DNA of 64,000 nt from Chamaea fasciata. Lineage: Eukaryota; Chordata; Aves; Passeriformes; Sylviidae. Position numbers and translations under genes: made by a program. Shown one piece after another: positions 46,465 to 56,825 of the stretch (positions within the stretch are counted from its first letter, which is position 1; every line of letters begins with the position of its first letter). The notes under the pieces were generated by a model. The model searched no databases and was not told where the DNA came from. It was given only the letters and a program-made list of their open reading frames with translations. Location of the stretch: the NCBI GenBank assembly GCA_029207755.1, contig JARCOQ010000005.1, forward strand, positions 60,833,414 through 60,897,413, given 5' to 3'.

Positions 46465-46757
46465 GCACTAGTCCTGTGAGGACCATCTGAGGGAGCTGGG
46501 GTTGTTTAGCCTGGAGAAAAGGAGGCACACATGGAACCTTCTTGCTCTCCACAAGTACCTGATAGGAGGTTGTAGCCAGGTGGGGGTCAGTCTCCCAGTC
46601 ACAGGACAAGAGGAAATGGCTCAAGTTGTGTCAGGTGAGTTTTAGATAGGATATTAGGAAAAATGTCTTTCCTGAAAGGGTTGTAAAGTGTTGGGGCAGT
46701 CTGCTTGGATAAGTGGTGGAGCTGCCATCCCTAAAGGGGGTTAAAAGATGTGATCAA
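46465..46757 (+). mobile_element. CR1 LINE fragment lacking its 3' terminus
   Basis: Sense CR1 sequence: 'gagggagctggggttgttta', 'gcctggagaaaaggaggcac', 'acaggacaagaggaaatggc', 'taggatattaggaaaaatgt', 'ggagctgccatccctaaag' and 'ggttaaaagatgtg'. This is the region between the reverse-transcriptase ORF and the terminal hairpin. Unlike the other CR1 copies here, it stops before the conserved 'ggtcccttccaaccc' end and the ATTCTATGA repeats, so its 3' end has been deleted or has decayed beyond recognition. Confidence 0.88.
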
Positions 46758-46784
46758 CCTCAGCATGCCCAGCTGGGTCTGGTG

Positions 46785-46808
46785 ATGTAGATGATGATGA
46801 TGATGAGG
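46785..46808. repeat. Short (GAT)n microsatellite
   Basis: 'gatgtagatgatgatgatgatgag' contains about five GAT units. It lies about 30 bp beyond the recognisable end of the CR1 (+) fragment, roughly where the CR1 tail would be expected. Confidence 0.85.
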
Positions 46809-47088
46809 TAGCAACCGTGGGCTCTTCTCCAGTTCATGCACAGTTAATCCAGGGTCAAGGTCTGGATGCCCAGGGGTCAGGAAACCTTATTTTGCATCAT
46901 CCAGATCCTGCTGTTTCCCCTGTCTATTCTGTGGTTTTCAACAGGAAGGGAAATGCTGGTGGCACATTGCAGAGGGATTTTGTTATATGATTCTCCATCT
47001 GGTGAGCCTGACAAACAAACAAACACATCATGTCTGAGAGGTGAACATGGAATATGTCCATATGGCTTGCTGTAATGCAGATTACTGT

Positions 47089-47212
47089 TCATAGAATCAT
47101 AGAATGGTTTGGGTTGGAAGAGACCTTGCAGATCACCTATTTCCACCCTGCCATGGGCAGGGACACCTTTCACTGATTGCTCAATGTCGCACCCAACTTG
47201 GGCTTGAACACA
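47089..47212 (-). mobile_element. CR1 LINE 3'-end fragment, well preserved
   Basis: The fragment begins exactly at the CR1 terminus 'tcatagaatcatagaatggt' with two intact ATTCTATGA-type units on the opposite strand. It continues 'ttgggttggaagagacctt', 'gccatgggcagggacacctt', and ends near 'ttgggcttgaacac'. The intact terminus makes it one of the better-preserved copies in the window. It lies about 330 bp from the end of the oppositely oriented CR1 at 46465-46757. Confidence 0.93.
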
Positions 47213-47765
47213 GAGCACGATCCTGTCTCTGGTGCAAGTCCCAGCTGTGTGCTGGGCTGCCTGCCTGAAAGGCTGGGAATTTTAATCTGATCCCCATCAC
47301 AGATATGGCTAGAAAAGAGTCCAAGGTGGTGGAAACCCAGTGCCTCTTTACTGGGCAGTGACTGACAGTGGCACGGGCCAAGCATTTTCCTGAGCATCAT
47401 CCAGAACACAGCCTTTCCAACTGCAGGGCGAGAATTTCGTTCTCAGGTCTCTGTACCCATCTTTCCCTCTAATGTTGTATTCGGTCCCCAAGCGGGAATT
47501 TCATTGACATTACCCAATCCTCTGTGCGCTGTGGATCTGAAAGCAGAAATTTTGTGCTCAGATTGCCAGTCTGTGCATACAAAAAAATGTCACCCTTCTG
47601 CAGCCCTGTACAAATTACTGGTAGAAACAGGAAAGTTTTTGTTCTGGTTCTCCATAGATCAGCCCATAATCCCCTGGCTAGGCATTCCAACATCCTTGCA
47701 TGCACCCCCAGACAATATTCTGTCTTGTAGCCCTTGTGTACAATTTGGAAATTGATGTGATTACG
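47213..47765. other. Unique non-coding DNA
   Basis: No repeat family recognised between the CR1 fragment and the LTR candidate. The antisense 210-codon frame that begins in the LTR candidate (47469-48101 minus) extends across the right part of this stretch. It has no recognisable domain. Confidence 0.5.
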
Positions 47766-48084
47766 TGTAGGAGAAGAGATTATGGGACATGGGGAATGGG
47801 GCTGCGGCCAAGCCTCATCCCTAATGGGGTGCAGCTGTGTAAGACAGGTGAACACCATTGGAGGAAAAGAAGCATGGAATGCTGAGGGGCCTTGACCAAC
47901 CACAAAAGAGTAAAAGGGTACACATGTGTTATGCATGTGAGAATCAGGGTATGAAAGGTTGTACTGGGGAACCATAAAGTGCTGATGCTTGAAACTATTC
48001 CTGGTGTCAGTTGTGTAATACAGAAATTTCCAGCGGAGGCACCTGTTCCTCTCACCTATGGTAAAGTCTCCCCAGCCACTTACA
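47766..48084 (+). mobile_element. Candidate solo LTR (ERV-derived), about 320 bp
   Basis: The segment starts 'tgtaggagaagagattatgg' and ends 'cccagccacttaca', giving near-perfect 6-bp terminal inversion (TGTAGG / CTTACA) and TG...CA ends. Inside, in LTR-like order: 'aatggggctgcggccaagcc', 'taatggggtgcagctgtgta', a promoter-like 'gagtaaaagggtacacatgt' (about 47908), a polyadenylation-like 'accataaagtgctgatgc' (about 47970) and a U5-like 'ggtgtcagttgtgtaataca'. These fit my memory of avian ERVL-type LTRs but I cannot name the family. No target-site duplication is obvious, so the boundaries are tentative. No retroviral coding region adjoins it. Confidence 0.42.
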
Positions 48085-48828
48085 GACATGCTGAAGTTCA
48101 TCTGAACCGTGAAGTCAAAAGCAGCTAATCTTTTTGATCAAAATCAGAGTATTAAAATAAGAGCATTTCTCTTTCATGTACAATATCTGTATTGCTCTGT
48201 TGCATTAACAGGATCCCGCATTACTAGTTTTCAACATATGAAACACAAGGCAGTAGCTGTTTGTGCATCTAATAATAGTTATGCTATATCAATAAGTTGA
48301 GGATATCCATCTGTCTACTGAAGCATGCCCTTCACATGGGATTTGCCCAAAATAAGAACTTGCTGTTCCAAAAATCTGGTTACAGAAATTAGAATGTTAC
48401 TCAGAGCATGAAATAACTGCCTTGGCATGAACCTCTCATTGGCTCCTGGTATCTGCAGAGGCAGAAAAAAAATGACCTGAAAGGTTGGGAAAATGTCTTC
48501 AGGTCAGAACTTACCAGCCTTCGATGTCTCTATTATGTTCTTCAAAGCAAGAGATCTTAAAACAAACACCAGCACCAGAGAAGGCACCTGCAGAGGACTG
48601 TCAGTATGTTGATCTAGACATCAGATTCTTCTCATCTGTTTGCAGTTCTTAGTCACATCACTGTGTAAACTTTCAGGACTGGACTCATGCTTAGGATATC
48701 AAAATTCTTTCTTTTGTCTTTTTTTTGTTCGGTTTTTTTTTCAAATCCTGTGTGAAAACTTGGCTGTGAAACTTAATAATAAAACCCATGGGAAGCTGTC
48801 CTCATAATATAAAGCTCCTTCATGTCAG
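48085..48828. other. Unique non-coding DNA
   Basis: AT-leaning sequence with two T-rich patches around 48719-48741. No gene, RNA or recognised repeat. Confidence 0.5.
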
Positions 48829-48945
48829 TGGGTCATTTGCTGAGCCCTCAGCAGGGTGCATTGCATCCTGCAAGTATTCTCATAACTTTCTCAGGTAGAC
48901 ATTTTCATAACTACTGGACAGTTTCCATCATTTGAGACTGATAAA
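48829..48945 (+). mobile_element. Probable MIR SINE relic
   Basis: 'catttgctgagccctcagca' and 'gggtgcattgcatcctgc' parallel the MIR 'TTTATTGAGC...ATGTGCCAGGCAC' part. 'tattctcataactttctcag' and 'gtagacatttt' parallel the CTCACAACAACCCTATGAGGTAGG part, and 'gagactgataaaacagagca' the GAGGAAACTGAGGCACAGAG part. The order is correct, but substitutions are heavy and the middle is poorly matched. Confidence 0.42.
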
Positions 48946-50760
48946 ACAGAGCAGCCCTGTAGAAGCATAGAGTCTGGAAACACTTGGAGATGTTTTGTTT
49001 TGTGGGGTTTTTTTTTACAAAAAAACCTTTTGTGCATTACCTCATTATACAAAGTGGTCTTTTCCTCTAAAACTGCAGTCGATGCTCTACCCTAAGGCAT
49101 TTAAAAGAAAACCACTTATACCTGGCTTTGTAATGACAAGAACATTTCCAAAAGAGGCAAAGCATGTTAATGTTATTTATCGATATTCCCACTGCTTCTC
49201 ATTTTCTTACCTTTTACTTTGCGCCTGCTTAGTTTCTCGATTATTTTTACTATTTATTGGAACAACACTTACCGGTCTCAGCTAGCAATCAGCCCTTCAT
49301 GGTTCTGGACATTGCACAAACACAGTGAAGGAAATTCTGAATTCTTTGAAGTCACTGACAAGCTTGACATTAATTTTCATAAGGCCCATGAGCCAAGCCA
49401 CAGTCTTCTTGCAGTGAAATGTGAGCATGGTAGAAATTTGTGTTAATTTCTACCAAGGCTGTGCTTAATTCCAGCCTTGTCAATGGCACATTTTTCATTG
49501 AGCACTGAGATCAATAAGAAAATTGAAAAGTGTCATGCAGAAAGGGAAACGTTGGACAAGGAACTGGGAAAGCTTTACTTTGATTGTCTTGTTATTTTGG
49601 TATATTTTCTGCTTGCAGAAGCTGACATTGATGACAGGAGACCAGTTCACTGTTGCGTGTGAGGCTTGGCTCTGCCACAGACTCACAGTGTCAAAATGAC
49701 CAAGTTTCACATTTATTGGGCAGTGATAATGTTTACATGCTTCACAGTGGGCCTGAGAGTTTGTAATTCTGGGGACTGCCCATGCTCCTACAGAGACCAA
49801 AGTTCTGTGCTTGTTCCTAGTGTCCCTAGTGAAAGGCTGCTGCTTTATGACTGCATGACAGATGGGCTTGGGCTAATCATGTTTTTATTGGTGTTCACCT
49901 ATTTGATGCGCAGCAGTGAGAGCACTGCTGAGTGCTCTTCCTTAATCTCTAAGCACATGTTTTCTCTATCTACAGGTCTTGCTAAGTTAAATATAAAAGA
50001 TAGGTTGTTGTGAGTCATTGTACAGTCTAGACTCAGACTTACAGCAGGTGAGCCTGGGAATAATCAGTGTTTTCTCTGCTTTGTTGAGCTTCAGAGGGAG
50101 CAATGCCTGATGACCACAAATAGAACTAGCTGAGTAGTTTCTTTTTTTGGTTTTAATCGCTTGCCATTTAAACGTCCAGAAGGGGCACTGATTTATAAGT
50201 CCTTTCAAACTTCACACAAGGTTCAGGAGGGTCATGAATGCACAGAAGGCAGGGCCATTAAAAAAAGTAAAATGAGGGTGTCAGCATGTGCATTTTAAAG
50301 ATACGTCTATAAATTTCTCATCCAAAATTGTATTTGTTATTCTTCACAGTAGCTGTATAGCTGTGAGCTGCCTATCAAATGACTCAGGCATCCTTGAACA
50401 TAAAATTTTGTTGTGTAAGTAACATCCAAAAGTGTTTTCTTGTGGTGCTAGAGAACATTTTTAGTCATCCCACCTCTGCCCAACCTGTCTGATTCCAGAT
50501 GCAGAACTTTGTTCATCTCCATGAAGTGATATGTTACATCCCAAGCTGCATCCTCACGATTTCACATATCCACGCATTCTGTTAACTTTGTTAATTTGGC
50601 AGCAAACCTGTCAGATTGGCCAGTTCTGGGAAACCAGATGGTTAGAAATGCTCAAGAGTCCGTGAGTCACCAAACACCAGGTTTTCCAGAGGCACATCCA
50701 TCAGTTTGGCTCTTCCAGCGTGGCTGAGCTCAGTGGATGGGGCACTGCCACTGCCTCTCC
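48946..50760. other. Unique non-coding DNA
   Basis: Holds an A/T hairpin at 49006-49027. Frames at 48995-49285 plus, 49495-49800 minus and 49666-50013 plus are not recognisable proteins. No RNA gene is seen. Confidence 0.5.
49006..49027. repeat. Perfect 9-bp GGT7/A7CC hairpin
   Basis: GGTTTTTTT (49006-49014), loop TTAC, AAAAAAACC (49019-49027). It is driven mainly by adjoining T9 and A7 runs, so chance formation is likely. Confidence 0.75.
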
Positions 50761-50830
50761 CTGGTCTGTCCCTGCTCTCCAGGTAGTTGGGTGACCTTGG
50801 GCAGTTGATGAGACCCTTCACTATTCCTTT
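50761..50830 (-). mobile_element. Probable MIR SINE relic, reverse orientation
   Basis: 'tccctgctctccaggtagtt' running into 'gggtgaccttgggcagttga' corresponds to the reverse complement of the MIR 3' part (CCCAGCTCTGCCACTTACTAGCTGTGTGACCTTGGGCAAG). The ACCTTGGGCA core is intact. Downstream similarity (a cytosine-rich TCACT...TTTCC stretch) is weak. Confidence 0.45.
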
Positions 50831-51594
50831 CCAATGGCATGACAGGGAGAACTGGGCTCCTCTGTGGGCTTTTTGTCTGCCTTGGCTCCTGGCAAGGGAT
50901 AGCCCAGGACCCTTCTTCAGCTGCACGTCCTGTTCCCACTGATGGTGGCACTGGACAAGAGCATTTTCAAGTCAACACCATAAAAAATTGCCAGGAGTTG
51001 GACACAGTCCGTGGATTTTCTATAAAAAAGTAATTATGGACTTTATTGCTGAGTGCCAAATCCATTTTTCCCTCTTCTGGGAGCCATTCAATAAACTTTA
51101 TGTTCTGAGGTAGAGCAAAACTGTTGTAGTTTAATGCAGTGTTTTATGTGTCTTCCCTGCACTCTAACACCTGATTGTTGCTAATAGCCCAGTGTGGATT
51201 TTCTTTTTCTTTCTAAATTATATTAAGAGGTCTGAAATGCCCTGTGACCTGGCATTTCCTTCTAGACCGCTCACCCTTTCTTGCCCAGGAAGAAGCCAGT
51301 ATTGCCAGGAGCAGTTGCCTGTACAGATTTGCCTTTTCAGGTGATTAGCATCTATGTTTATACTCCTTTCACAGAACCATCAGGCTTTGTTAGTACAAGT
51401 TCTTGGGCATAAACCAGAACAAACTATGCCTGGAAATGAAAAACAGCCCTACTGAAAATGAAAACCCCATCCAAGAGACACACATACAGAGCAACAAACT
51501 CAGAATTGAGGTTGTCACAGTGGTTTTCATTCAGCCTTTTTTAACAGACACATTTCCACATTCATGATCTTCTGGCCACGGGTGTATTTAATCA

Positions 51595-51607
51595 GGGGGG
51601 AGGGGGG
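51595..51607 (+). other. G6AG6 run, possible G-quadruplex
   Basis: Two G6 blocks separated by one A, capable of supplying four G triplets with short loops. It has the same form as 43079-43091. Confidence 0.8.
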
Positions 51608-53028
51608 CAGGTAAGGAAACAACCTTTAGCAGAATATCAAAAGAAATGCTTCTCAACAGAGAGATGCATTAGGATTATAGAATACTTTTCTCCTCTAAAG
51701 CAAGTGTCCTTCAAAAAATGCATTGAATATGGCACACTATGATACTCCACAGCAGGAAGTGAAAACATCTTATCTAGCTCATAGCTCTGATGGGGGAAAA
51801 TTTTCAAAGGCTTTAAGAAGCCACTGGTGCAGTAACTCCCCTATGCAGTTTAAAAAATAATCATCTCCATAACACTCCCTAACACCCCACACCAGGATTT
51901 GGGATGAGCCATCATCCTCTACTGAGCAGAGAAGCTGGGTGACTTCTGGCAGTAACCCTTCAGTCCTATAGAATCTCTGTGTAAGACAGTGTGAGCTATG
52001 GGATTTTTTCTGGGGGTGATAGTGTTGGTATATGTCTCTTAATAACACCAGAAATTCCCAAGGAGTCAAAATTTCAAAGCATTTGGAAATCAAGAGGAAA
52101 TTTTTATTAACTTCAATAGCTTTTGAACTGGGCCTATATGTGGGGGTTTTTGTTTTGACTTTGCCTAAGACAGGGGGGAATTGGATTTTTGATAGTACAG
52201 CACCAGATTGCAGGCTCTGCATCTGTGGTTTTTCTTTTTTTTTAATTCAGAACAACTCTGCTTTTATTAGATTTCTGTTATCTCTTATTTTACTACAATC
52301 TTTTTTGCATTTCATAAATATTAATTCCCCAGACTGTGTCTTTTGTTTAGTACTTTTAATCTATCACAGACTTTTCTGTTTTCCTTTCCTCTCTCATCCC
52401 AGAGAGATGTCATGCTCTGCCATCAAAAACAAGAGTTTCTCCAAGGAAGCCCTTCAGCCCAGAGATGTAGGAGCAGTATTTTTGCTAGATATCATTTTTG
52501 TTTCCCTCTCTGTGTTCCTTCCCCTTCACTGTCTAACACCGGGCTCTGATTTTACTTGTTTCCTTGGAGGGGACAACTTTACCAACACTGTATTTCCTCT
52601 TGTCATCCATGGACAGACATTTTAGACCATTCATTCATCTTTGCACTGATGTGGAGGTACCAGGCTGCTTTAGCAGATGTCATTCAAACCCAGAGGGCTG
52701 TTCCCAGGCAGGCTGCGGTTTTGTTACTATTTGGAGGTTTTTTAATGAAACTGCTCAGACTGCTTGTTTTCCTTCACGTTTTCCTTCACCTTCTCTGCTG
52801 TGTTTCTAGTTATTTTTAGTGCCAATGAGTAAGTTGTGGTAGACTGAAACAGGTAGACAGAGTTGTAGTACTTTGTTTAAGCTGTACCCACTAACCAGCT
52901 TCTTGATGCTACTTCTCCAAATTGAACTGATTTGGCTTAATATTGCCCACCTACTGCAAAAAACTGTTTGCTTCTCACCCTTCTCTTGTCTGCACTGAAC
53001 CAGTATTTTCAAAAAAAAACATTCTAAC

Positions 53029-53040
53029 TTTTTTTTTTTT
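53029..53040. repeat. T12 homopolymer
   Basis: Twelve consecutive T residues, preceded about 20 bp upstream by an A9 run. Simple sequence only. Confidence 0.9.
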
Positions 53041-56000
53041 CTATATGCTTTATAGATCGGTGAACTTTGGGGTTTGGTTTTTCTTTTCAGTAACATACAG
53101 ATTGATTTTCAAGTCTGTGGCAAACTCATTAAATTAAAAAACAGACAAACACATGCAACCTTTCTATTTTGTACTTCAAGCGGGTTTTTTCATCCTGTTA
53201 GATCTTGGAGTGCTCTGACTGTACTTAACTCTGGTGGCTTTCTCTGAGATCTCAGTGGCATTTAAGACAGTTGTTTTGATAAACAGAAAGCTGTATGCGT
53301 TACTACAGAACATGCTAAATATTTTGCATTGGGCAGTGCCAAATGTCTGTTACTGATTTCTCATAGACACCAACTTGCTATGGATGTTACACCCAAAGGT
53401 GAATCTCCCCAGTGTTGTTCAGAGAAGAAATGGCAAAGAGGGAAAGGTGTAAGCCTAAACTGAATGCTTGGAATATCTGTAATCTTCTGATTCCAGCATT
53501 CTTTACTGCCACAGTTTCTCAATATGAGTCTTGATTCTCTGGTTTAGTCCATTTACTTAACCTGTCTGTAACAGAAAGGGCCAGAAACCTCAGGGAGGAC
53601 AAATATTTGGAGATATATCTTGTTCTGAAATTCTCCCAGAGCAGTACCAGGAATCAGAGCTGAAAAATAAACCCCGTTTCCCCTCTTAAGAAAAAGGCAA
53701 GATGAGAGAAAATTGAAAGTGCTGATAGCATTAGGTTGCCATGTCTCAAACCTGTCAGTTGCTCTTGGATAGAAAAGAGGTGTTGGAAGAGGACAAGGAT
53801 CAGCTTGTGAAGATGGTAGAAGAATGCAGCAACACTGAACTGGTTCTTTGTGGATGGCTTCTCACATCTGGAAAATGGAGATGATGCTTTAAAGTTTGCA
53901 GATTGAAAAAATACCAGATAAGTACTGAGTGTTATTTTTATGCCAGACCTTGATCTTCAATAGTGGCTTCAGATCCAGCTTCAGGAGAAGTTATCCATTC
54001 TGCCAGCACCTGCAGATCCCTCTACAGATGTCTTTATTTGGGAATAAGCATTTGTTCCCATTGAATATATATCTATTGCCTTCAGCCCCTAAAGAGGCTG
54101 GTGATAGCTAAAATATGCCCGTGTTTTAGTGGACTCAGGTCTGCTCCACTACCTCACCACAGGGAGCAGAGAGATCTCATAGTACTTCTAACAAGCTGCA
54201 CTTTGAGGCTGCAGTTGTGCCCCTGAGATTTACTGATCTCAGTTGATCCACAAAAACTAAGTGGGGGCCAGAGGATGGGAGGGGCCCAATCCTGTCTGCA
54301 GTGGGTGAAGATGGAACAAAAAATATTGTTAGACTGCTGTCCAGGTTCTTCATAGGTTAGATGGCTGTTGAGCAGTTCAGGTTTTCTCAGTTAATCTTGG
54401 CAAGTGTTTTCTTCCCCTGGAAACAGTCTGAGTGAACCAGCAGTTTGTCTCTGCTCAGGTGGTCTTTCTCTCTCCAGAGCTGCAGACAAGAGGACATGAA
54501 TCGTGAAAAGCAAGACAGGAGCAGATGTTCTGCATCAGGTTTAAAGTAGCAGTGTATGGTAGCTGCTTTATCTCAGTCTCCTAAGAATACATGTGTTTGG
54601 GAGCAGCCTTCTACTCATCCTGTTTAACATCCATGTCTTCCTTTGAAAACGTTTGCATCTCCCGCACTCTTTTCCCGGCCCTCCCACGGGTTTGGAAGTT
54701 TAATTTGAGCTCCAGTGGTGTTGAGGGCAGCTTGCAAAAGGGGTTGTTAAATGAAGAGCAGTCAAGGAGAGAGGGGGAAGAGCAGAGAGGCACAAGTGGA
54801 AAAGAAGCTCAGCTGGAAGGAAGAGTTATGGCTAACCTTAAAAATAACCGGGATTACCTTAAACCCTCTATTGCATTTACCAGTGCCTGAGTGAACACAG
54901 TGGTGTTAATAAGATGAGTTAAGGGGCCATTAGCACTTCTGAAGGGCACCAGGAAGAGGGACTGAAGTTCTGGACTTGGACTTGCAGGTGCATAGAGAGA
55001 GGTGATGGAGAGCTGGATGGAGTAAGAGAGTGCCTGGGAAAGCAGAATAAATTGAATGAAATTTCAGTTTGTTCCTGGAAGCAGTGAATCCTATGCACTG
55101 CTTTCCCCTGTGAACAAAGTTTATTTTTAAACAAACAAAGACAGAGATAAAGTTAGGTCATGAAGCGGGAAGCGAATATCTCTAAAAACAGTAGGAGAAG
55201 TTGGAAAGAGGCTTTGTGAGACTTCCCTGCTCGTGCTAGCTGGGATACACATCAGTGGAAGATACCCATGGGATGGGTTACAGGAGTGGACATAGAGTTG
55301 CAAACACTAGAACAAAAGTGTTTAAGTATGGTCCTTACAAATGGGCCTTTGTGCAGTGACCTGCTCCAGCTAGGATCAACCATCAGAAGGGATTTAGAAA
55401 CAACAGGACAAGCGGACTTTCATGAAATTAGTTTTATATTTGAAATGCAAAACTAAGACGGCCAAAAGCAGTTTGGATGTCATTGTTAATCCCTAGGTCA
55501 GCTGTGCTGATATATCTCATAAAAGACAGGATACGTTCAAAGAGCAAAATCCACTGTTAATTATCAGCAAGTTTGTGGAAGCATTTGTGCCATGGAAGCA
55601 CCCCATGAGCTGAAGGGCACAGGGCACTTGGAAGCTCTCCCTGGCCTTGAGAAGACAGGTCCTGCAGCAAGCAATGCTACGAATTGGAGGAGAAACCTTG
55701 AGCTCTTCATTCATGGATCCAGTGGGTGGAAGCTCCTGCAGAGAGTCTAAAATGCTCCTCTTAGCAAGAAACTGTAACTTAGGCATACTACTTCTGTCAG
55801 GAATATCAGCTCTTCCTACGTTATGTGAACTTGTCACTTTTCCCTGTTCCTAAGTCCCTGTCACCTGCCAGCTCTGGAGAGGGACAACCTCTGTTCCAAA
55901 AGCCAGAAAATCATCTACTGCCAGTGTTTCTTAGGAGCCCTCAGACATCTCTGCTGTCTTTACTGAAATCATCAGGGAGGTGGCAGCAGTTCCAGGTCCT

Positions 56001-56514
56001 GACTCAGTGGGCACCATGGATGCTTCTCACACCACTCTACTAAGAAAAATCAGCAACAAGTGTGGTTTTTCCCTCTATTTTGCCACTGATTTTTTTCAGT
56101 CCTACCTACTTACACACCAGAATGTGTTTCAGTGCTTCAGTACAGCCTGGGAGCCCTGGTCTGTGACCCACCTGAATGCGTGTGCCATCTGGGTGCTTAC
56201 CGCTCGGATGTAGGTAGGGGTGCATACTCACGTATCAATAGGTATGTATGGAAGGGGATGCATGCATTCCTGCCCAGCATCTTGGCATTATTTGTTCATC
56301 AAAGAGAAGATAAGCAGGTTATGAAAGCGAAAGTCCTGGGAACCGTAACGGACTGGTATGGGTGGGCAAGCAGAAGTCAGGGGTAGCTGGGCTGTTGCTG
56401 GCCAAGCAGTCAGTTCCCCATAAGCACACTCCCAAGGCTGCAGTAACAACAAGCAGCACAGTAAGTGTGGGCTGCCAGGCTCTGCGTCCTACCTGAGCTG
56501 AGGAGAAGCTGCCC

Positions 56515-56825
56515 CCGCTGTGAGCAGCTTCAGGCCAAGCACAGCCTGTGCCACGCGAGGAGCCCACAGAGGCGGAACAGGCCGGCCCTGTGTGTGGGAC
56601 AGAGCGGCCCTGTTCCCCGCAGCAGCAGCAGCAGGCACGTTTCCATGGAGCACACGGGCGCTTTGCCACGGAGCACACGCTCTTGGCTCCCCTCGCCCCG
56701 CAGCTGAATGCCTCGACTCACTGCTGGCCGTCAGACCACGTCCCTCCGGGCTGCGGGTTGGCACCTCTCCGCCTTGCCTCGCTGCTCAGCGAGAGGGGAG
56801 ATCTTCCCGATCATTCCGTGCCCTC
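56515..56825. promoter_or_regulatory. CpG-island-like segment
   Basis: By eye this roughly 310-bp stretch is about two-thirds G+C and has some two dozen CpG dinucleotides, for example in 'cacgcgaggagcc', 'ggcggaacaggccggcc', 'cacacgggcgctttgcc' and 'ctcgccccgcagctg'. In the rest of the window CpG is strongly depleted outside the LTR-like block. In vertebrates such islands usually mark promoters or other unmethylated regulatory DNA. A (CAG)5-type run lies near 56621-56636. Long frames are open on both strands here (56520-56993 plus; 56319-56678 minus; 56548-56934 plus), which reflects the GC content. No known protein is recognised. Confidence 0.5.
56621..56636. repeat. (CAG)5-type run
   Basis: 'gcagcagcagcagcagg' inside the CpG-rich segment. 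Short and probably stable. Confidence 0.85.

Larger units (their letters stand above)
50831..56514. other. Unique non-coding DNA
   Basis: About 5.7 kb with no recognised repeat family. Notable are a G6AG6 run (51595-51607), a pyrimidine-rich stop-poor segment on the plus strand around 52032-52819 with a T12 run just beyond (53029-53040), and many short unconnected frames. The 197-codon plus frame (52032-52625) overlaps a 147-codon minus frame (51779-52222) and two other plus frames, so base composition is the likely cause. No exon, promoter or RNA gene is supported. Confidence 0.45.

Noticed and set aside
52032..52625. 197-codon plus-strand open frame
   Set aside because: Pyrimidine-rich strand, overlapped by a 147-codon minus frame and two other plus frames, Leu/Phe/Ser-rich translation with no recognisable domain.
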